Of a stretch of 64,000 bases of DNA, positions 55,092-63,589 are shown in pieces (the stretch's first letter is position 1; the number at the start of each line of letters is the position of its first letter). The translations under genes were made by a program, and so were the position numbers. The stretch spans positions 62,001-126,000 of the forward strand of contig NZ_SNWG01000002.1 of assembly GCF_004362195.1 (NCBI RefSeq), written 5' to 3'. The notes beneath the pieces were generated by a model that ran no database searches, was not told the origin of the DNA, and saw only the letters and a list, made by a program, of their open reading frames with translations. This stretch comes from Microbacterium sp. BK668 (lineage in GTDB: Bacteria; Actinomycetota; Actinomycetes; Actinomycetales; Microbacteriaceae).

Positions 55092-55706
55092 ATGCTGGAG
55101 GAGGAGTATGAGAAGACGCGCCGCCGCCTTCCTCAGCACCTGCAGAAGCAGCCCGAACCCGAGCGCCCCTTCGCGTACACGATCCGGTCCGTCGAGGATC
55201 GTGACATCCCCGACGTGCGGGAGATCTACAACTACTACGTCACCAACTCGGTCGTGACCTTCGACGAGAGCCCGTGGACGATCGGGCAGTGGCGCGACAA
55301 GCTCGCGCATCTGCGGAAGCTCGGCATGCCGTTCCTCGTCGCCGAGTCGCCGACGGGGCAGATCCTCGGATACGCGCTCGTGCAGCCGATGTCCACGAAG
55401 AGCGCCTACCGCTTCTCGGTCGAGAACTCCATCTACCTCGGGCAGGCCGCGGCGGGGAAGGGCCTCGGCCGCGCGCTCCTGGAGGCGCTCATCTCGGCGT
55501 GCGAAGAGGCCGGCATCCGCGAGATGGTCGCCGTCATCAGCGACAAGGGCGCCGAGGCATCCGTCGCCCTGCACGAGAAGCTCGGCTTCGTCGAGGTCGG
55601 GCGCATGGGCCGTGTGGGGTTCAAGTTCGGCCGCTGGCTCGGCACGATCTATCTGCAGAAGCACCTCAAGCCCGTGAAGAAGAAGAAGGGCCTCTTCGCG
55701 CGCTGA
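55092..55706 (+). CDS. GNAT N-acetyltransferase, Pat/MnaT type
   Basis: 204 residues. After a charged N-terminal ~28 residues comes a GNAT domain with VREIYNYYVTNSVVTFDESP, the acetyl-CoA loop AAAGKGLGRALLEALI and LHEKLGFVEVGRMGRVGFKFGRW. These closely fit phosphinothricin/methionine-sulfoximine acetyltransferases. TAGGCT (55079-55084) is 7 bases from the ATG, so the gene has its own leaderless promoter despite following ung closely. A basic tail (KKKKG) ends the protein. Confidence 0.9.
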   Translation: MLEEEYEKTRRRLPQHLQKQPEPERPFAYTIRSVEDRDIPDVREIYNYYVTNSVVTFDESPWTIGQWRDKLAHLRKLGMPFLVAESPTGQILGYALVQPMSTKSAYRFSVENSIYLGQAAAGKGLGRALLEALISACEEAGIREMVAVISDKGAEASVALHEKLGFVEVGRMGRVGFKFGRWLGTIYLQKHLKPVKKKKGLFAR

Positions 55707-55722
55707 GCCGGCCGCCTGCGGG

Positions 55723-56085
55723 TCAGTCCGCGGGCCCGGCGGAGCGGTTGCCGTCGCTCCAGTCGCGGACCGCGTCGACGAGCTCGCGCCAGGGCCCGGT
55801 GAGCGCGCGGTCGGGCAGTTCGGCCTCACGGTCCTCGTCGGGTCCGCATCGCGCGTGGATGTTCCACTGGAAGCGGTCGGCGCCGCGGCGGTCGCCGTCG
55901 ACGGGAGCGTCCCAGGGGCAGCGCGAGATGAGGGCGACCCAGTCGGATGCCTCGTCCTGGCGCGGCTGGGCCGTCCAGACCTTGGTGAGCCCGGCGAAGC
56001 CTCCCGTGCGCGTGACGGCGACGACGAGGAGCGGCGAGCCGTCGGGCGTCGCCCCGTCAGGCCGCGGGCTTCTCGATTCGCTCAT
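55723..56085 (-). CDS. Protealysin inhibitor, emfourin family
   Basis: A 120-residue protein matching emfourin, the proteinaceous inhibitor encoded next to protealysin-like M4 proteases. Core signature: VTRTGGFAGLTKVWTA, DWVALISRCPW and ALTGPWRELVDAVRDW. Its ATG (56085) lies 29 bases inside the protease 3' end, so protease and inhibitor are made from one mRNA. A later start near LLVVAVTRTGG is possible because residues 1-20 are Arg/Pro-rich. Binding would keep the protease silent in the cytosol. Confidence 0.85.
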   Translation of the reverse strand: MSESRSPRPDGATPDGSPLLVVAVTRTGGFAGLTKVWTAQPRQDEASDWVALISRCPWDAPVDGDRRGADRFQWNIHARCGPDEDREAELPDRALTGPWRELVDAVRDWSDGNRSAGPAD

Positions 56086-57133
56086 CGCCGATGACGCCGA
56101 CCTCGGTCCACGCATCGCGGACGGCCGACACCTCCTCCGACTCCACACCGTACTCCGCTTCGGCGGTCGCGATGGTGGCGGCGGCGAACTCGGCGAAGTC
56201 CGCGGTGGGGGAGAGCGTGCCGGAGGTCAGCGTTCGGTACCAGATGCGCCCTGCGCGCTCCCAGGCGGAGCCTCCCAGGGCGAGTGCGGCGAGGACGAAG
56301 GCCCGGTTCGGGATGCCGGAGTTGATGTGCACTCCGCCGTTGTCGTTCGTCGTCACGACGTAGTCGCGCATGTGGCCCGGCTGCGGGTCCTTGCCGAGCA
56401 CGTCGTCGTCGTACGCCGTGCCGGGATCCTTCATGGAGCGGAGTGCGCGGCCCTCCACAGCATCCGTGAAGATCCCCTCCCCGATGAGCCAGCTCGCCTC
56501 GTCGGCCGTCTGGCCGAGCTGGTGCTGTTCGGTGAGCGCAGCGAACACGTCGGAGATCGACTCGTTGAGGGCGCCCGACTGACCCTCGTACTCCAGCCCG
56601 CCGGAGACCTCGGTCACGCCGTGCGTGAGCTCGTGCGCGATGACGGTCACCGAGTTGGTGAAGCCCGTGAAGATCTCGCCGTCTCCGTCGCCGAACACCA
56701 TCCGCTCACCGTTCCAGAAGGCGTTGTCGTAGTCCTCGCCGTAGTGGACCGTCGCGAGGAGCTCCCCGCCGGCGTCGTCGATGCTGTTACGCCGATACGC
56801 GTCCCAGTAGAAGTCGAACGTGGCCCCGAGCCCGTCGAACGCCTCGTCGACGGCTTCGTCGCCCGTCGGCGGATCGTCCTCCCCGCGCACCCGGACTCCG
56901 GGGAGCGTCTCGCGATTGCGGGCGTCGGAGATCGTGCGATCGGGGGCGGGACCGGTCTCGGCGACGAGGCTTCCCGCCTCGTCGATCGACAGGCGCAGGC
57001 GCGAGCGGCTCGGCCGGTACTCCCGCTCGCCCTCGAGGGTCGCCCGAGCCGCCTCGGCGGCGCGCGCGAGGTGCGGCTCGGTCGCCGCCGCGATGCGGGC
57101 GAGCAGGTACGGCGGAACGATCGCGTGCCTCAT
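56057..57133 (-). CDS. Protealysin-like M4 metalloprotease
   Basis: A 358-residue zinc endopeptidase. HELTH is at 167-171 with the third ligand E191 in NESISD. VVTTNDNGGVHINSGIPNRAF holds the catalytic-region His. The N-terminus MRHAIVPPYLLARIA is the short propeptide with a PPYLL motif typical of protealysin, and there is no signal peptide. The ATG at 57133 follows a minus-strand TAGCCT (57141-57146) by 7 bases. The frame is open further upstream through the 84-bp repeats, but the promoter argues against a longer protein. Its inhibitor gene overlaps its end. Confidence 0.92.
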   Translation of the reverse strand: MRHAIVPPYLLARIAAATEPHLARAAEAARATLEGEREYRPSRSRLRLSIDEAGSLVAETGPAPDRTISDARNRETLPGVRVRGEDDPPTGDEAVDEAFDGLGATFDFYWDAYRRNSIDDAGGELLATVHYGEDYDNAFWNGERMVFGDGDGEIFTGFTNSVTVIAHELTHGVTEVSGGLEYEGQSGALNESISDVFAALTEQHQLGQTADEASWLIGEGIFTDAVEGRALRSMKDPGTAYDDDVLGKDPQPGHMRDYVVTTNDNGGVHINSGIPNRAFVLAALALGGSAWERAGRIWYRTLTSGTLSPTADFAEFAAATIATAEAEYGVESEEVSAVRDAWTEVGVIGDERIEKPAA

Positions 57134-57193
57134 GCCTCCGAGGCTAACGTCGGTCGGCGACACCGAGCGGCCGCCACTCGGTCGGCGCATCCT

Positions 57194-57410
57194 GTCGGTC
57201 GGCGACGGGGTGAGCGGCGGTTCGCGCCAGGTGAAGGGGATGGATGCCGCGGCCCGCGCGCGGACTTGGCGCATTCCGTCGGTCGGCGACGGGGTGAGCG
57301 GCGGTCTGCGCCAGGTGAAGGGGATGGATGCCGCGGCCCGCGCGCTGACGTGGCGCATTCCGTCGGTCGGCGACGGGGTGAGCGGCGGTTCGCGCCAGGT
57401 GAAGCCAGGT
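57194..57410. repeat. 84-bp tandem repeat array
   Basis: GTCGGTCGGCGACGGGGTGA starts copies at 57194, 57278 and 57362 (period 84 bases). The third is partial and ends in a small duplication of CCAGGTGAAG. Each full unit holds GGATGCCGCGGC. The array occupies the 304-bp gap between the protease gene and the ABC operon end; I see no gene in it. Confidence 0.85.
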
Positions 57411-57437
57411 GAAGGGGGCGGCGAGGCGGGCGAAGGG

Positions 57438-58271
57438 TCAGGATGCCTCGGCGCCCGGGTCGATGACGGGGATCGACGCCAGCAGCCGCCGTGTGTACGA
57501 GACCTGCGGCTGCAGCAGCACCTTCTCGGTCGGGCCCTCCTCCACGATGCGGCCGTCCTTCATGACGACGACCTCGTCGCAGAGGTTCTGCACGACGCCG
57601 ATGTCGTGCGACACGAGCAGCAGCGTGAGGCTGTCGCGCCGGCGCAGCTCGCCGAGGAGCTCGAGGATCTGCGCCCGCACCGTCACATCGAGCGCCGACA
57701 TCGGCTCGTCGCCGACGAGGAGCCGCGGTCGGTGCACGATCGCGCGGGCAATAGCGATCCGCTGGCGCTGACCGCCGGAGAACTCGTGCGGGAAGCGATC
57801 GGCCATGTCGGGCTCGAGACCGACGTCCCGCAGCACCTCGTGCACGCGCGCCCGGCGACCGTCGCTCCCGGGCCCGCCCTCGCCGTCGAGTCCGAGCGCC
57901 CAGAGGGGCTCCGCGACGATCCGGCCGACGCTCATTCGCGGGTCGAGCGACGAGTAGGGGTCCTGGAAGACCATGCCGGTGTCGCGCCGGAGCCAGTGCA
58001 GGGCGCGGGCGCCGGCCGAGGCATCCACCTCCCGCCCGTCGAATTCGATCGTGCCCGCGGTCGGGGCGTCGAGCGCGAGGAGGAGGCGCACGAGCGTGGA
58101 CTTCCCCGATCCCGACTCGCCGATGATGCCGACGGCGCTTCCGGCGAACACGTCGAGGTCGGCGTCCTCGAGGGCCGTCGAGGTGCGCGCCTTCTCGAAG
58201 AGGGTGGCCTTGGGCACGGGGAAGCGCCGCGTCAGGCCGCGAGCGCGCAGGAGGGGAGCCGGCGAGATCAT
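57438..58271 (-). CDS. Oligopeptide-type ABC transporter ATPase (DppF/OppF-like)
   Basis: 277 residues. Walker A is GESGSGKST, the Q-loop is FQDPYSSLDPR, the signature is FSGGQRQRIAIARA and Walker B is LLVGDEPMSALD. The family-specific C-terminal oligopeptide/nickel motif (LLQPQVSYTRRLLASIP) confirms the Dpp/Opp/Nik class. It powers import together with the preceding ATPase. The ATG overlaps that gene by ATGA. It is the last gene of the five-gene operon. Confidence 0.95.
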   Translation of the reverse strand: MISPAPLLRARGLTRRFPVPKATLFEKARTSTALEDADLDVFAGSAVGIIGESGSGKSTLVRLLLALDAPTAGTIEFDGREVDASAGARALHWLRRDTGMVFQDPYSSLDPRMSVGRIVAEPLWALGLDGEGGPGSDGRRARVHEVLRDVGLEPDMADRFPHEFSGGQRQRIAIARAIVHRPRLLVGDEPMSALDVTVRAQILELLGELRRRDSLTLLLVSHDIGVVQNLCDEVVVMKDGRIVEEGPTEKVLLQPQVSYTRRLLASIPVIDPGAEAS

Positions 58272-59056
58272 GCGAGACCTCCCGGCCGCCACAGCGTCGC
58301 CGTGGCATCCCGCAGAAGCTCCCGCGTCACCGTGGAGGACGGCGCCGTCAAGAGCGTCGACACGGCCGCCGCCTCGACGACGCGACCCTCCTCCAGCACG
58401 ATGCCGTGCGTGGCGATCCGCGAGAGCACGGCGAGGTCGTGCGTGATGAAGACGAGCGACATGCCGTCTGTCTCGACGAGCGAGAGCAGGAGGTCGAGGA
58501 TCTCGGCCTGGATCGTGACGTCGAGCGCGGTGGTCGGCTCGTCCGCGATGAGCAGGCGCGGCCGGCAGGCCAGAGCCATCGCGATCGCCACGCGCTGCCG
58601 CTGACCGCCGGAGAGCTGATGCGGATACCGGGCGACGATGCGCTCGGGGTCGGGGAGCGCGACGCGCCGGGCCTCCTCGACGGCGCGGGCGTTCGCCGCG
58701 GCACGCCCGGCCCGCTGGTGGATGCGGACGGACTCCGCGATCTGCCGGCCGACCGTCCGGATGGGGTTGAGCGCCGTCCGCGGCTCCTGGAAGACGATGC
58801 CGATGTCGTCGCCGCGGAGCTCGGCGAGCTCCCTGTCGGCCAGCCCGAGCAGCTCCCGGCCGTTCCAGCGGACCGATCCGCCCGCCTCCGCGCCGTCGGG
58901 CAGGAGGCCCATCACGGCGAGCGCCGTCAGAGACTTGCCCGAGCCCGACTCTCCGATGAGCCCGACCCGTGCACCGTCGGGCACGTCGAACGAGATGCCG
59001 TCGACGACGCGCCGGCCGGCGATGTCGATCGTGAGGTCGCGGATCTCGAGGGTCAC
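58268..59056 (-). CDS. Oligopeptide-type ABC transporter ATPase (DppD/OppD-like)
   Basis: 262 residues. Walker A is GESGSGKSL (Leu instead of Thr/Ser at the end, as is normal for DppD). FQEPRTALNPI, LSGGQRQRVAIAMA and LLIADEPTTALD follow. It lacks the long C-terminal Fe-S region of some DppD proteins. The GTG at 59056 overlaps the permease stop by GTGA. It pairs with the OppF-like ATPase to form the heterodimeric motor. Confidence 0.95.
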   Translation of the reverse strand: MTLEIRDLTIDIAGRRVVDGISFDVPDGARVGLIGESGSGKSLTALAVMGLLPDGAEAGGSVRWNGRELLGLADRELAELRGDDIGIVFQEPRTALNPIRTVGRQIAESVRIHQRAGRAAANARAVEEARRVALPDPERIVARYPHQLSGGQRQRVAIAMALACRPRLLIADEPTTALDVTIQAEILDLLLSLVETDGMSLVFITHDLAVLSRIATHGIVLEEGRVVEAAAVSTLLTAPSSTVTRELLRDATATLWRPGGLA

Positions 59057-59997
59057 GAGACCACCTCCGGCACGTGCGTGCGCGCCTGTCGGGCGGCGCC
59101 GCCGCGACGCGACAGCGTCGGGTCGGTGGCCTCGCGCAGGCCGTCGCCGAGGAGGTTCAGCCCGAGGACGGTGAACGTGATCGCGAGCCCGGGCCAGACG
59201 ACGGACAGCGGGTAGACGGTGATGAACTGCTGCAGCTCGGCGAGGAGGAGCCCCCACGACGGCTCGGTGACGGGGGCGCCGAAGCCGAGATACGACAGGC
59301 CGGCCTCGGCCAGCACGGCGACGGCCATCGCCCACGACAGCTGCACGATGAAGACCGGCGCGACATTCGGGAGCAGGTGCCGCACGAGATTCTGCCACGG
59401 GGTGAGTCCCGCCATGCGGCCCGCGAGCACGAAGTCGCTGTGCAGCACTCGCCGGAGCTCGGGCCGCGTCACGCGGGCGATGTTGACGCCGAAGCCGATG
59501 CCGACCGACCAGATGACGACCCAGAGGGATCCGCCCCACACGGCCGAGATCATCATCGCGATGAGAAGCACCGGGAACGCGATCAGGATGTCGACGAAGA
59601 CCGCCACCGACTCGCGGATCCACCGCGCGGTGAGGGCGCCGAGGGCCGCGAGCGCGATGCCGACGATCGTCGCGATGACACCCGAACCCACCGCGACGAC
59701 GACCGTCGTCTTCGCCCCCGCGATGACGAGGCTCAGGATGTCGCGTCCCGACCCGTCGGTGCCCAGGAGGTGCGGGATGCCGGGCGGTGCCCACCGGCCG
59801 CGCACGTCTACCTGCTGCGGGTCGAACGGCGTCCAGAACGTCGCGAGGAGGGCGGTCGCGAGCACGACGGCGACGACGATGAGGCCGAACCGGCCCGTGG
59901 ACAGCGCCCACAGGCGGCCGAGCCACGCCCACCGCGAGGGGCGGCGCCGGGTCGCGCTCCGGCGGGAGCGCCGGGTATCGGCGAGGCGCTCGGTCAT
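59053..59997 (-). CDS. Oligopeptide-type ABC permease (DppC/OppC-like)
   Basis: 314 residues with six transmembrane helices. After a basic N-terminus comes helix 1 (FGLIVVAVVLATALLATFW), then the DppC-type periplasmic segment PPGIPHLLGTDGSGRDILS. The EAA coupling motif lies in DFVLAGRMAGLTPWQNLVRHLLPN. The ATG at 59997 overlaps the DppB-like stop by ATGA. A partner permease and two ATPases complete the channel. Confidence 0.94.
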   Translation of the reverse strand: MTERLADTRRSRRSATRRRPSRWAWLGRLWALSTGRFGLIVVAVVLATALLATFWTPFDPQQVDVRGRWAPPGIPHLLGTDGSGRDILSLVIAGAKTTVVVAVGSGVIATIVGIALAALGALTARWIRESVAVFVDILIAFPVLLIAMMISAVWGGSLWVVIWSVGIGFGVNIARVTRPELRRVLHSDFVLAGRMAGLTPWQNLVRHLLPNVAPVFIVQLSWAMAVAVLAEAGLSYLGFGAPVTEPSWGLLLAELQQFITVYPLSVVWPGLAITFTVLGLNLLGDGLREATDPTLSRRGGAARQARTHVPEVVS

Positions 59998-60944
59998 GAC
60001 GCCTCCCGCTGCCGGGGGTCGAGTGCGCGGTGCACGAGGTCGACGACGAAGCCCACGATCAGCACGAAGCCCGTCAGGGCGAGGAGCTCTCCCTGCACCT
60101 TGGGAAGGTCCCGGGCGCTCACATCCGCGACGAGCATGCGCCCGATGCCGGGGAGGCTGAAGAGCTGTTCGATCACGACGGCGCCGACGATGATGCCGGC
60201 CACCTGAAGCCCCAGCACCGTGACGACCGAGAGGCCGACGTTCGGCAGGCCGTGGCGGATCAGCGCCGCGTCGCGCGTCAGCCCCTTCGCCGCGGCGGTT
60301 CTGACGTAGTCCTGGCCGACGGCTTGCAGGGTGGCGCTGCGGACGAAGCGCAGGAGCATCGCGCCCTCGACGATCCCGATGGTCAGCGCCGGCAGGATGA
60401 GCGCGCGCAGCGCCGCCGACGGGTCGGCCCAGCCGGCGCGCGGGAAGCCCTGCGCGGGGAGCCAGCCGAGCCAGACGGCGAACACGACGACGAGCATCAT
60501 GCCCGCCCATACGACGGGCACCGCCGCGAGGGCCTGTGATCCGACGCTCAGCGCGGTGCCGGACGCCCGCCCGCGGCGCATCGCGGAGACGACGCCGAGC
60601 GGCAGGCTGAACAGGAGCGCGATCGTCAGCGAGAGGATGCCGAGGGGCACCGTCACCTGCGCCTTCTGCGCGAGCTCGCCGGTGACGCTCGAGCCGGTCA
60701 GCAGCGACGTGCCGAGGTCGCCGCGCAGGACCCCCCCCATCCAGTCGAGGTACTGCGCGGGAAGCGGCTCGCCGAGGCCGAGCCGCTCGCTGATCGCGTC
60801 GACCTGCTGCGGCGTGCTGCTCGTGCCCGCGATCAGCTGCGCGACGTCACCGGGGAGCACCCGCAGCGTCAGGAAGATCAGCACGCTGGCGACGAAGAGC
60901 CCGAGCAGGAGCAGGGCGAGCCGCGTCAGCGTGTATCGGATCAC
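59994..60944 (-). CDS. Oligopeptide-type ABC permease (DppB/OppB-like)
   Basis: 316 residues with six transmembrane helices. Family features are LRVLPGDVAQLIAG after helix 1 and the EAA loop DYVRTAAAKGLTRDAALIRHGLPN. The final helices include VVIEQLFSLPGIGRMLV, a typical DppB stretch. The GTG at 60944 overlaps the binding-protein stop by GTGA. Confidence 0.94.
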   Translation of the reverse strand: MIRYTLTRLALLLLGLFVASVLIFLTLRVLPGDVAQLIAGTSSTPQQVDAISERLGLGEPLPAQYLDWMGGVLRGDLGTSLLTGSSVTGELAQKAQVTVPLGILSLTIALLFSLPLGVVSAMRRGRASGTALSVGSQALAAVPVVWAGMMLVVVFAVWLGWLPAQGFPRAGWADPSAALRALILPALTIGIVEGAMLLRFVRSATLQAVGQDYVRTAAAKGLTRDAALIRHGLPNVGLSVVTVLGLQVAGIIVGAVVIEQLFSLPGIGRMLVADVSARDLPKVQGELLALTGFVLIVGFVVDLVHRALDPRQREAS

Positions 60945-62452
60945 CCGTTGCTCTTGGCCAGCTGCGAGAGATCGAGGCGCTCGTTCACATTGATCGAGGG
61001 CATACCCGTGATGTTAGTGCCGACGGCGACGACCGACGCCCCGTTGAAGAGCCAGTCGGCCGCGGCATCCTCCGACACGATCCGGGCCGCCTCCTCGAGG
61101 AGCGCGGCGGCCTCCTCGGGGTCGGTGGCGGCGACGGACCGCCGGTAGAGCTCCTGCACCTCGGGGTTGTCGTAGGTGAAGTAGTAGTCGGGGTTCGCCC
61201 AGTTCTCGAAGTCGCGGGCCTCGGTGTGCAGCACGTAGCTCAGGTCGTAGTCCTTGTTGACGTACACGTCGTTGAGCCAGGTCGGGAAGTCGACGGAGTC
61301 GACCTCCAGGGTGATGCCGACCTCGTTGAGGTCGGACACGAGGATCTGCGGGATGGTGGTGGAGTAGAAGTTCGGGATCGTGAGGGTCAGGGTGAGGTCC
61401 TCGGCGCCCGCCTCCTCCAGGAGCGCCTTCGCCGCCTCGGGGTCGTAGGGGGCGACGTCCGAAAGGTCCTCGTAGCCGGGGTCAAGGGACGGGATCGGCC
61501 CGTAGAGCGTCTCACCCGAGCCCGCGGCCTCGATGAAGGCCTCGTGGTCGATCGCCTGCCGGATCGCCTGACGGACCCGCTTGTCGGCGAGCGGACCGGA
61601 GGCCTGGTTGAAGGCGAGCGTGCCCTTGTCGGTCGACTGCCCGAGCACGAGCTCGAAGTCGCCGTTCGCCTCCACCTGATCGCGGAGGTTCGCGTCGAAG
61701 CCGGTCACGACGTCGACCTCGCCGGCCAGCGCGGCGTTGAGGGCGGCCTGATTGTCGGGGATGTAGTCGAAGACGACCTCGCCGACCTGCGCGGGGTCGC
61801 CCCAGTACGCGTCGTTGCGGGTGAACGTGATGCTGTCGCCCTGGCGCCAGGTGTCGAGCACGAACGGACCGGTGCCGTTGGCCGCCGTCTTGTAGTCCAC
61901 CGTGTCGCCCTGCTTCAGCACGAGGCCCGCGCGCCCCGTGAGGTTCCACAGGAGCGTCGAATCGGGGGCGCTCAGCGTGAGCGTGATGGTCTGTCCGTCC
62001 GCCGTGATCGTCTCGACGTTGGCCAGGCGGGCCGAGTCGGACCACTCCGGGGTGGTCTTGCGCGTCGTGAGCGACCACACGACGTCCTCGGGGGTGAGGG
62101 GCTGTCCGTCGTGGAACGTGACCCCCTCGCGCAGGGTGAAGGTGTAGGTCAGCCCGTCCTCGGACACCTCCCAATCGCTCGCGAGAGCCGGCACGATGTC
62201 CTGCTCGGGCGTGCGCGCGACGAGCCCCTCGTAGACGTTGTCGATCAGGATCTGGTCGAGCGCCGCGCCCGCCGTCTGGCGGATGTCGAGGTTGCTCGGC
62301 TCGAGGACGAGACGGATGACCGCCGAGGCGTCGGCGTCCGGCGCGCCGGCGCTGCTGGACCCGGTGCTCCCACCCCCGGTCGTGCACGCCGAGAGCAGCA
62401 GCGCTCCGACGGCGAGGAGGGAGGTCGCGGCGAGTGCGGTGCGGCGGAGCAT
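60941..62452 (-). CDS. ABC transporter substrate-binding lipoprotein (SBP_bac_5)
   Basis: 503 residues. The lipobox LLSAC places the lipid-modified Cys at position 23, after a short signal peptide. The mature protein is an SBP_bac_5 periplasmic-binding fold (VYEGLVARTPEQDIVPALASDWEVSEDGLTYTF, RVRQAIRQAIDHEAFIEA) that binds peptides, nickel chelates or other oligomers; the ligand cannot be deduced. AAAGGA precedes the ATG at 62452. It is the first gene of the operon, with a leader of about 70 bases. Confidence 0.94.
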   Translation of the reverse strand: MLRRTALAATSLLAVGALLLSACTTGGGSTGSSSAGAPDADASAVIRLVLEPSNLDIRQTAGAALDQILIDNVYEGLVARTPEQDIVPALASDWEVSEDGLTYTFTLREGVTFHDGQPLTPEDVVWSLTTRKTTPEWSDSARLANVETITADGQTITLTLSAPDSTLLWNLTGRAGLVLKQGDTVDYKTAANGTGPFVLDTWRQGDSITFTRNDAYWGDPAQVGEVVFDYIPDNQAALNAALAGEVDVVTGFDANLRDQVEANGDFELVLGQSTDKGTLAFNQASGPLADKRVRQAIRQAIDHEAFIEAAGSGETLYGPIPSLDPGYEDLSDVAPYDPEAAKALLEEAGAEDLTLTLTIPNFYSTTIPQILVSDLNEVGITLEVDSVDFPTWLNDVYVNKDYDLSYVLHTEARDFENWANPDYYFTYDNPEVQELYRRSVAATDPEEAAALLEEAARIVSEDAAADWLFNGASVVAVGTNITGMPSINVNERLDLSQLAKSNG

Positions 62453-62588
62453 GGCCGTCCTTTCGGGGCATCCGGTGCAGAGGGGAACGCGGTGCCGAGC
62501 GCGTCGGGACGCGATCTCGTGCGATCAACCAGCCTAGGCAACCGCGACGCGCCCCGAGCCCGGCCCTACGCACAACGAAACAGAAGCG
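62453..62588 (-). promoter_or_regulatory. Promoter/leader of the ABC transporter operon
   Basis: On the minus strand, TAGGCT (62531-62536) is a likely -10, giving a leader of about 72 bases before the ATG at 62452. GTTAACGCTT (about 62586) is an AT-rich spot in otherwise GC-rich DNA. I see no convincing riboswitch or palindrome. Confidence 0.45.
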
Positions 62589-63536
62589 TTAACCCTTCCC
62601 CGCCCGCTCCGCGACGAAGCGGCCCAGCTCGAGCGGGCGCTCCTCCTGCACGTTGTGACCCGAGTCGAACTCGACGACGGATGCCGCCGGCACCCGTTCG
62701 CGGAACGCGCGGGTGTCGGCATCGGTCAGGTATCCCCGCGTGCCGCGCACCAGCGTCAGGGGGGCGCGGATGGCGGCGAGATCCGTCCAGCCGCTTTCGG
62801 AGAGGACGGCGGCGAGGGCGTCCTGCTGCGCGGCAGCGGCATCCGCGAGCTCGGGGGAGGCCGCCATCGCGTTCGCCAGGTGCGCGAAGTGGTGCTTCCA
62901 CTCCACGCGGCCGTCCGGCCGGATGCGGCTGTTGTGATAGACCCCGCGTTCGGCCGCCGCCCGCGACCCGCCGAGTCCGAACGCGAGGGCGCGCTCGACC
63001 AGCTCGTCGCGCGAGGTCCAGTCGGTGGGGCCTGCGAAGAACTGCCGCAGCTGTGCGGCTCCGCCGTTCGGGTCGAGCCCGGGGGTGATGTCGACGACGA
63101 CCACTTCGCGGACGAGGTCGGGACGGGATGCCGCGACCGCCGCCGCCGTCAGCCCCCCGAGCGACTGGCCGACGAGGAGCTGCGGCCGATCGCTCCACGC
63201 CTCGATCCCCACGGCGACGTCCGGCGCCAGCGTGCCGCCGGTGTACGCCGCGTCGGCACGCCACGACGAGTCGCCGTGCCCGGGCAGATCGATCGCGAGG
63301 GCGGGCAGGCCCAGCGCGAGGATCGTCGTGTCCCACGTGTGGGCGTTGAGCCCCGCGCCGTGCAGGAAGGTCACCTGCGGGGCCTCTCCGCCGTAGCGGA
63401 GGGCGCTCAGCACCCGACCGTCCGGGAGCGGAAGCGACAGGCGCTCGCCGCGCGGAAGCGGCCCGTCGATCCCGATGTCGGCGGCCTGGGCGGGAAGGAA
63501 CGAGAACTCGTCGGTGGGGTCGCTCACCCGGCCCAT
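62589..63536 (-). CDS. Alpha/beta hydrolase
   Basis: 315 residues of the alpha/beta-hydrolase fold. The oxyanion-region HGAGLNAHTW is followed by IDLPGHGDSS. The nucleophile elbow is VGQSLGGLTA (Ser), and the catalytic His lies in DSGHNVQEERP near the end. A ~70-residue helical cap (TDWTSRDELVERALAFGLGG) covers the site. Substrate is unknown. Two starts are possible: the ATG at 63536, or the GTG at 63527, which has a minus-strand CAGAAT 7 bases upstream. Confidence 0.88.
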   Translation of the reverse strand: MGRVSDPTDEFSFLPAQAADIGIDGPLPRGERLSLPLPDGRVLSALRYGGEAPQVTFLHGAGLNAHTWDTTILALGLPALAIDLPGHGDSSWRADAAYTGGTLAPDVAVGIEAWSDRPQLLVGQSLGGLTAAAVAASRPDLVREVVVVDITPGLDPNGGAAQLRQFFAGPTDWTSRDELVERALAFGLGGSRAAAERGVYHNSRIRPDGRVEWKHHFAHLANAMAASPELADAAAAQQDALAAVLSESGWTDLAAIRAPLTLVRGTRGYLTDADTRAFRERVPAASVVEFDSGHNVQEERPLELGRFVAERAGKG

Positions 63537-63589
63537 TCTGCCGCGCGGGCGAGCGCCGCGGCATCCGTCGCCGTCATAGGGTGAAGGGC

